Source: Annulohypoxylon bovei var. microspora (taxonomy: Eukaryota; Ascomycota; Sordariomycetes; Xylariales; Hypoxylaceae). Taken from it: a stretch of DNA of 64,000 nucleotides. The translations under genes were made by a program, and so were the position numbers. Positions 60,034 to 64,000 of the stretch are shown here, piece by piece. The notes under the pieces were generated by a model. The model was given only the letters and a program-made list of their open reading frames with translations. It was not told where the DNA came from and did no database searches. The first letter of the stretch is position 1. Each line of letters begins with the position of its first letter. The DNA is taken from assembly GCA_022836615.1 (NCBI GenBank), contig MU405310.1, forward strand, positions 81,596-145,595, in the 5' to 3' direction.

Positions 60034-61191
60034 CTATTGAGAAACTATAGATAGTGAAATCGCTTCCTTGTCCTCTTTGGGACTTGCTATCACCCACCAA
60101 TTGTCTTTCTCGTACCCACTACCCAGGATCTCACCGCCAGCAGCTTCGACGTCTTCTTCTAGCTCTCCTTTTCTATACAGGTGGTAGTATCGTTGATACG
60201 TGGCCTCTGCCGGCCCCGTATCCCCGTTCTCGGTACTTTTACCACCTCCCCCCTTTTTGCTATTATTAGCCCCGTCCTTCTTCGATTTCTTGGGCTTTTT
60301 AGATTTCAAAACCCATGGCACCAGCTGGTCCTGATCCGCGGTTCCTTCATCCCACCCACGACGGCTGCCCCCCTGCTCGAGAGCCCAGACGTACACCAGG
60401 ACCTTGCCAGTTCGGGGGATAACGCAATCCAGCAGCGCACGCACGCCCTCGATGCGCCGCTCCCGTGTCGACAGGTGGTGAATGACGGCTATACAGATGG
60501 CAAAGTCGACACGCCTACTCCCGCCAAAGGGGAGCTCCAAACCGTCGGCAACACCTACCACATCGGCACCGGCTCCCTTCACATCCTGGCTTTTACCTTG
60601 ACCCTCACCGTCGCCCTTTCCCAAGACCTTAAGATCGCGCGCAAGCCGGGCGAGGTTCGCGCTGCGGTCCGAGCCGAGAATGACGAGGTCTCGGTTCACG
60701 TCGAGGTACTTGCCGTTGCCGCAACCGACGTCCAGGCCCACGGACCCGGGATCCAGGGAGCTGAGGAAAGAGGCGACGAGGGGCCAGGGCTTGTAACGGG
60801 TCGAGGAGAAGTGCGACGCGATGGTCTCGTACACGCTGTGCACGTGCTGCTGCTCGTAGGACTCAGCTGCGGTAGTAGTGGTGGTAGTGGTAGAGCTAGG
60901 GCCGGCGCTACTGTTACTACCATTGGTACTGTTGCTAGCCTGAGTCCGAGCGGTAGGTGCTGAAGAATCCCCTGCAGGATGTGAAGTGACAGAACCCGAG
61001 GCATCTGAACCAGAAAGCTGGTGGTGGTGGCAGGCTTCCTCTCCCCCTGTAAGCGTCACCGCCTCTCTGGATGCGGTGCCGGCGGTAGTAGGATCGCTGC
61101 TGGCGTTAGTTCGTGCGGGACCCTCGTGGTCTAGCCGCCGTTCCATCCCACTGTTCGCTGCATAGCCCGGATCTGGGTTCTCCTGCTGCAT
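60034..61191 (-). CDS. trm9: tRNA wobble-uridine carboxymethyl methyltransferase Trm9
   Basis: Single-exon frame; with Met at 61191 (MQQENPD) it is 385 aa. Trm9 (with Trm112) methylates cm5U34 to mcm5U in tRNA anticodons, using S-adenosylmethionine, in the cytosol. The N-terminal 110 residues are a disordered Ser/Thr/Ala extension. The methyltransferase core begins EQQHVHSVYETIASHFSSTR, the family signature, followed by KPWPLVASFL, the SAM-binding motif I GLDVGCGNGKYL, ILGSDRSANL, and DFAICIAVIHHLSTRERR. The C-terminal signature RYYHLYRKGELEEDVEAAGG with NWWVIA is typical of Trm9/ALKBH8 enzymes. Two Gly/Lys-rich inserts (KGDGEGQGKSQDVKG; KSKKPKKSKKDG) lengthen the loops compared with yeast. 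A poly-Thr run near residue 90 (ACTACC repeats) is a coding microsatellite. An upstream in-frame extension exists but begins at a TTG, so it was not used. Confidence 0.95.
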   Translation of the reverse strand: MQQENPDPGYAANSGMERRLDHEGPARTNASSDPTTAGTASREAVTLTGGEEACHHHQLSGSDASGSVTSHPAGDSSAPTARTQASNSTNGSNSSAGPSSTTTTTTTAAESYEQQHVHSVYETIASHFSSTRYKPWPLVASFLSSLDPGSVGLDVGCGNGKYLDVNRDLVILGSDRSANLARLARDLKVLGKGDGEGQGKSQDVKGAGADVVGVADGLELPFGGSRRVDFAICIAVIHHLSTRERRIEGVRALLDCVIPRTGKVLVYVWALEQGGSRRGWDEGTADQDQLVPWVLKSKKPKKSKKDGANNSKKGGGGKSTENGDTGPAEATYQRYYHLYRKGELEEDVEAAGGEILGSGYEKDNWWVIASPKEDKEAISLSIVSQ

Positions 61192-63332
61192 GCTGGGCAC
61201 GCGGGTGGTTGGCTGGCTGAAGGGTACTATGTACAATAATTTGGGTAGGCTGTATGCGGGTTGGCTGATAGATCTGGGGCGAAATAAGACAAGGCAGGGA
61301 TGCGTTTTAGATTACGCAGCCGGCTTCGCTGGCGCATACGTGATATGTAGGGTGATAGGGCAGAGCCAATATGGAACTGATACAAGCGAAGATTCAGTGA
61401 CATAACTTGGCTACATAGTTGGATGGACCAGGGTTTGATGTGAGATTATGAGATGGATTTTGTGCGGAGTACAAGGGTACGTCTTAGAACAGGGCGAGGG
61501 TGTTAAAAGTCGTTCGGTCCTGCAAGTCGTTGGGATAAGGTAGGGGAGAAAGGTTCCAGTAACCCGGTAAGCTTCATCCTGTTCGGCGGGTAGAGAAGTG
61601 GGGGTGGTGGTCTAAAACCGACCCGTTCGGCCAAAATATTGAATGCATGTATTGTACATAGGAATGTACTATTACTTACTTTATTGCCGTTGCGACTACT
61701 AGTTGCTTATGTACAGCTCGAGTATCTCAATACATACGTTGCAATTGATAATGCGGCTAATTCGATGATCTGTACCATGTACATGGATGTAACCTGTTCA
61801 CCGGGGAGATTAAAAAAGAAAAAGAGATGTACGATGACCAAATAAAAAGCGAAAAGAAGGCCTGGCGTGGGTACTACATAAGTGGAATCGATAAGGGTCT
61901 TGGAACTTTTATCGTGACACAGGATATTGACATGTGGTGTAGCATGTAGGTAGGTACGTAACTTAGAACCCAAGGTTAGTTGAAGTACTTTAATTTAGCC
62001 CAAGAGAAAGTGGAGAAGTGCTATTCCGTAAAGGAATGGTTCTTCCCGTGGCTTGGTTAGGCTTTATCGGTTCGGTTAGGCTTTATCGGTTCGGTTCAAA
62101 GTGGGGTTCCACCCGAAGGGACCGGCTCGAACCGGTTTCCTTCCTTCGCTTGGGTTGGGTCTGCATGTCTTACTTCGTGCAGCTCAGCTCGAGATTTTTT
62201 CCTTCTTTTTCTTTCCTTAGATCTTCGTCCCAGAATCCTGGGAAACATGGCGGCGGGCCGTGATGAAAGGATAGAAATATGAGGCCATGTGGTGAAACCC
62301 TCCCCGTCATGCACCAAGGCCTAAAAACTGAAGTAGCAAGTTCCCGAAACATGCAGATAGACAGGTTCACCTTTGCGCTTTTTCTAACAATGCGATTGTC
62401 ATGGCGCATAATTAGTTTTGCATCTTGTTTATTGTGATGTGTGACTAGTAGAGCTAGGTAGAGCTATGTACTTTAATTAGTCTTTACTCGTTAGTTCGCG
62501 TTGGGGATGAGGAGTAGGCATAAGGGCAGCGCTACTTGCGCGGTGTTACCAGTACCATGTCACCCATCTGGTATTTATGAGCTACAGAATTATCCCCTGT
62601 CTATGGATCTGACATGCTTTTTAAAATGCAGAGTTCACCAACAATCGCAACTAGGGTTATCGTGAACGGCCAATACTAGTTTAGCCACAAGATGTCACAC
62701 TTGTAGTGTTACCTAAGATTAACAATTAGCTCGGCTTACGGCCGTCGGGATAATGGAAAGAAAGAAACAGCAAAAAGTACCTTAGGTAGGTATGTAGGTA
62801 TTCACGTTTCTCCTCGCCGCTCTCTCTATCGTCTGTCTTTACGAGGGGTGATAAAGCTTTCGAAAAGTTGTGATTGGTAAGAATTAATAGGCCTACATAG
62901 GTAGGTAGTTACCAGTAGGTACACTCAATACATCAATACATAGCCCCGACTGCTAAAATCATAAATCAAGATTTTCTTCTTCTTACACTAGGTAGTCAAT
63001 AGGGGTATACCTATGGTGCAACCTTGAACTTTAGGTATAGGAGCGGCTTATATAGATCTTGTTGGCAGTAAAAGGGTTTTACTGGCCAAAGGGCGCTTTG
63101 TGGCTTTGTGTGGCTTTGTGTGGCTTGTGCCATATAAGGCTACGTCTGCTTGGGATTGAAAGCTGGTAATTTGTACGTTCATACAACACAGGATATCGTA
63201 ATACATCACACGGTATTACACGCAACGCATCGTGACCTATTGCCTTCATGGTAGCACCTCCTCCGTTTTGAGTAATTATTCGAGGGACTAGGTCACGGTT
63301 TTAAGGCCTTTTGGCCTGGAGGGGGGGGATTG
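61192..63332. other. Gene-free region (2.1 kb)
   Basis: Leader side of trm9, then AT-rich DNA with a two-copy 19-bp tandem repeat (62055-62092), TAGGTA motifs (62782-62800, 62895-62920) and a TGGCTTTGTG tandem repeat (about 63090-63128) just before the Gag-like frame. No gene seen. Confidence 0.55.
62055..62092. repeat. Perfect two-copy 19-bp tandem repeat
   Basis: The unit GGTTAGGCTTTATCGGTTC is present twice without mismatch. Confidence 0.85.
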
Positions 63333-63872
63333 ATGGCATTGGGATCAAGGGATGTTGCATCGTTGAGAGCTCAGGTTAACAGGCTGGAGAAAGCCTTGAA
63401 GGAGCTGGCGATCAAGCACGAAACCCCTGACGATACGACGTCATCATCCCCACCCTCATCGACGAACGATACGAACCTGTACGATGGTGGTGATGATCCT
63501 GTCACGGTCGATCGAAACAGCGATGTGGAGAATAAAATCTCGGATGCACAGATTCGAGCACGTTTTATTCGCGGCCTTGAGAATAAAACCACGGATACAC
63601 AGATGTGGGCACGTTTTATTCGCGGTGCTGAGGAATGGACTACTCGGCAGCGTACTTTGCTGGAGTTTCGCAGCCGTATCGGCAAGGCACCTGGCAGAGT
63701 AACCGGCAAGGGTGATAGCCACATCACGGATCAGGATGGCAAGAGATACTGGAAGTGCGGGAAGCTTGGACACATTCGCCGAGACTGCCGCAGTGGCAAC
63801 AGCAAGGCTGGCGAAGCCCACGAGGCTGACGGATCAGGAGATGAATCCAAGGTGATGCGGGTGTTCTTTTGA
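63333..63872 (+). CDS. Gag-like zinc-knuckle ORF, probable decayed retroelement
   Basis: 179-codon frame, ATG 63333 to TGA 63870-63872. It begins with a coiled-coil-like helix (VASLRAQVNRLEKALKELA) and an acidic/Ser-rich stretch. Two copies of a 17-residue repeat follow (ENK...ARFIRG, DNA period 51 bp). Near the C-terminus is KCGKLGHIRRDC, the C-x4-H-x4-C half of a CCHC knuckle. The first Cys of the CX2CX4HX4C pattern is replaced by Tyr (YWKC). CCHC knuckles of this kind are known from Gag proteins of LTR retroelements and from a few cellular RNA-binding proteins. After the TGA the same frame stays open to the window end, so the stop may be a mutation within a longer Gag. No reverse transcriptase, protease or LTR is visible here, but the element could continue past base 64000. 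It may instead be a host gene; I lean to a degenerate element. Confidence 0.5.
   Translation: MALGSRDVASLRAQVNRLEKALKELAIKHETPDDTTSSSPPSSTNDTNLYDGGDDPVTVDRNSDVENKISDAQIRARFIRGLENKTTDTQMWARFIRGAEEWTTRQRTLLEFRSRIGKAPGRVTGKGDSHITDQDGKRYWKCGKLGHIRRDCRSGNSKAGEAHEADGSGDESKVMRVFF
63528..63629 (+). repeat. 51-bp in-frame tandem duplication inside the Gag-like ORF
   Basis: Two adjacent 51-bp units starting GAGAATAAAA and sharing GCACGTTTTATTCGCGG. They encode two similar 17-residue segments. Confidence 0.85.
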
Positions 63873-63875
63873 GCA

Positions 63876-63920
63876 TGGAGAGCGTTACACGTGGAGAGCG
63901 TTACACTTGGAGAGCGTTGC
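63876..63920. repeat. 16-bp tandem repeat after the Gag-like ORF
   Basis: Nearly three copies of TGGAGAGCGTTACACG directly downstream of the TGA. The frame continues open through them to the end of the window. Confidence 0.8.
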
Positions 63921-64000
63921 TGGGATAAGCAACGGAGCCGCAAGGCTGACTGGTTATTTGCGGAATCTTGTGCAGGATCGTTGGAGGGATCAAGATATGC

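Overview
The window reads as nuclear DNA of a filamentous ascomycete (Pezizomycotina, most likely Sordariomycetes). The evidence is short GT-AG introns (about 50-170 nt) with CTAAC-type branch sites, long pyrimidine-rich leaders, kilobase-scale gene-free intervals full of TAGGTA-type motifs, and a typical fungal gene set including velvet VeA, an Mga2/Spt23-type regulator, a Zn2Cys6 regulator and a GH128 glucanase. Genes lie singly on both strands with no operon logic. Splice models were worked out by hand from reading frame, splice signals and known family motifs, so exon edges are predictions.

Layout. 1-1348: 3' part of veA, cut by the window edge. 3030-4529: disordered protein of unknown function. 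6205-8442 (-): 6-phosphofructo-2-kinase/fructose-2,6-bisphosphatase. 13339-14873: tRNA adenosine deaminase subunit Tad3. 15853-16947: RNase H1 with two hybrid-binding domains. 18306-20733: Nha1-type alkali cation/H+ antiporter with six or seven exons. 20734-24768: gene-free, but it holds a 687-bp element with about 62-bp terminal inverted repeats and perfect 9-bp target-site duplications (a Mutator-like MITE). 24769-29107: membrane-anchored IPT/ankyrin regulator of the Mga2/Spt23 type. 30362-31966 (-): Zn2Cys6 transcription factor in five exons. 34125-35309 (-): APH/choline-kinase-like phosphotransferase with one altered active-site position. 39107-40342: secreted GH128 glucanase with a Ser/Thr-rich linker. 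40923-43563 (-): multi-exon polytopic membrane protein with a long GC-rich tail. 44834-46523 (-): signal peptide-TM-RING-H2 ubiquitin ligase. 49700-50607 (-): tubulin-folding cofactor B. 57606-58816: SANT/Myb DNA-binding protein. 60034-61191 (-): Trm9-type tRNA wobble-uridine methyltransferase. 63333-63872: Gag-like zinc-knuckle ORF, probably a decayed retroelement.

The genes do not form one pathway. Two (Tad3, Trm9) modify tRNA wobble positions. Three (VeA, Zn2Cys6, Myb) are nuclear regulators. Mga2-like, Nha1, the RING protein and the polytopic protein work in membranes. No gene cluster, CRISPR array, rRNA or convincing tRNA was seen. The most notable non-genic item is the MITE. The most notable genic oddities are a GTG where an initiator ATG is expected (Myb gene), a splice junction that does not keep frame (polytopic protein), a probable 5-nt micro-exon (nha1) and the loss of a metal-binding Asp (phosphotransferase).
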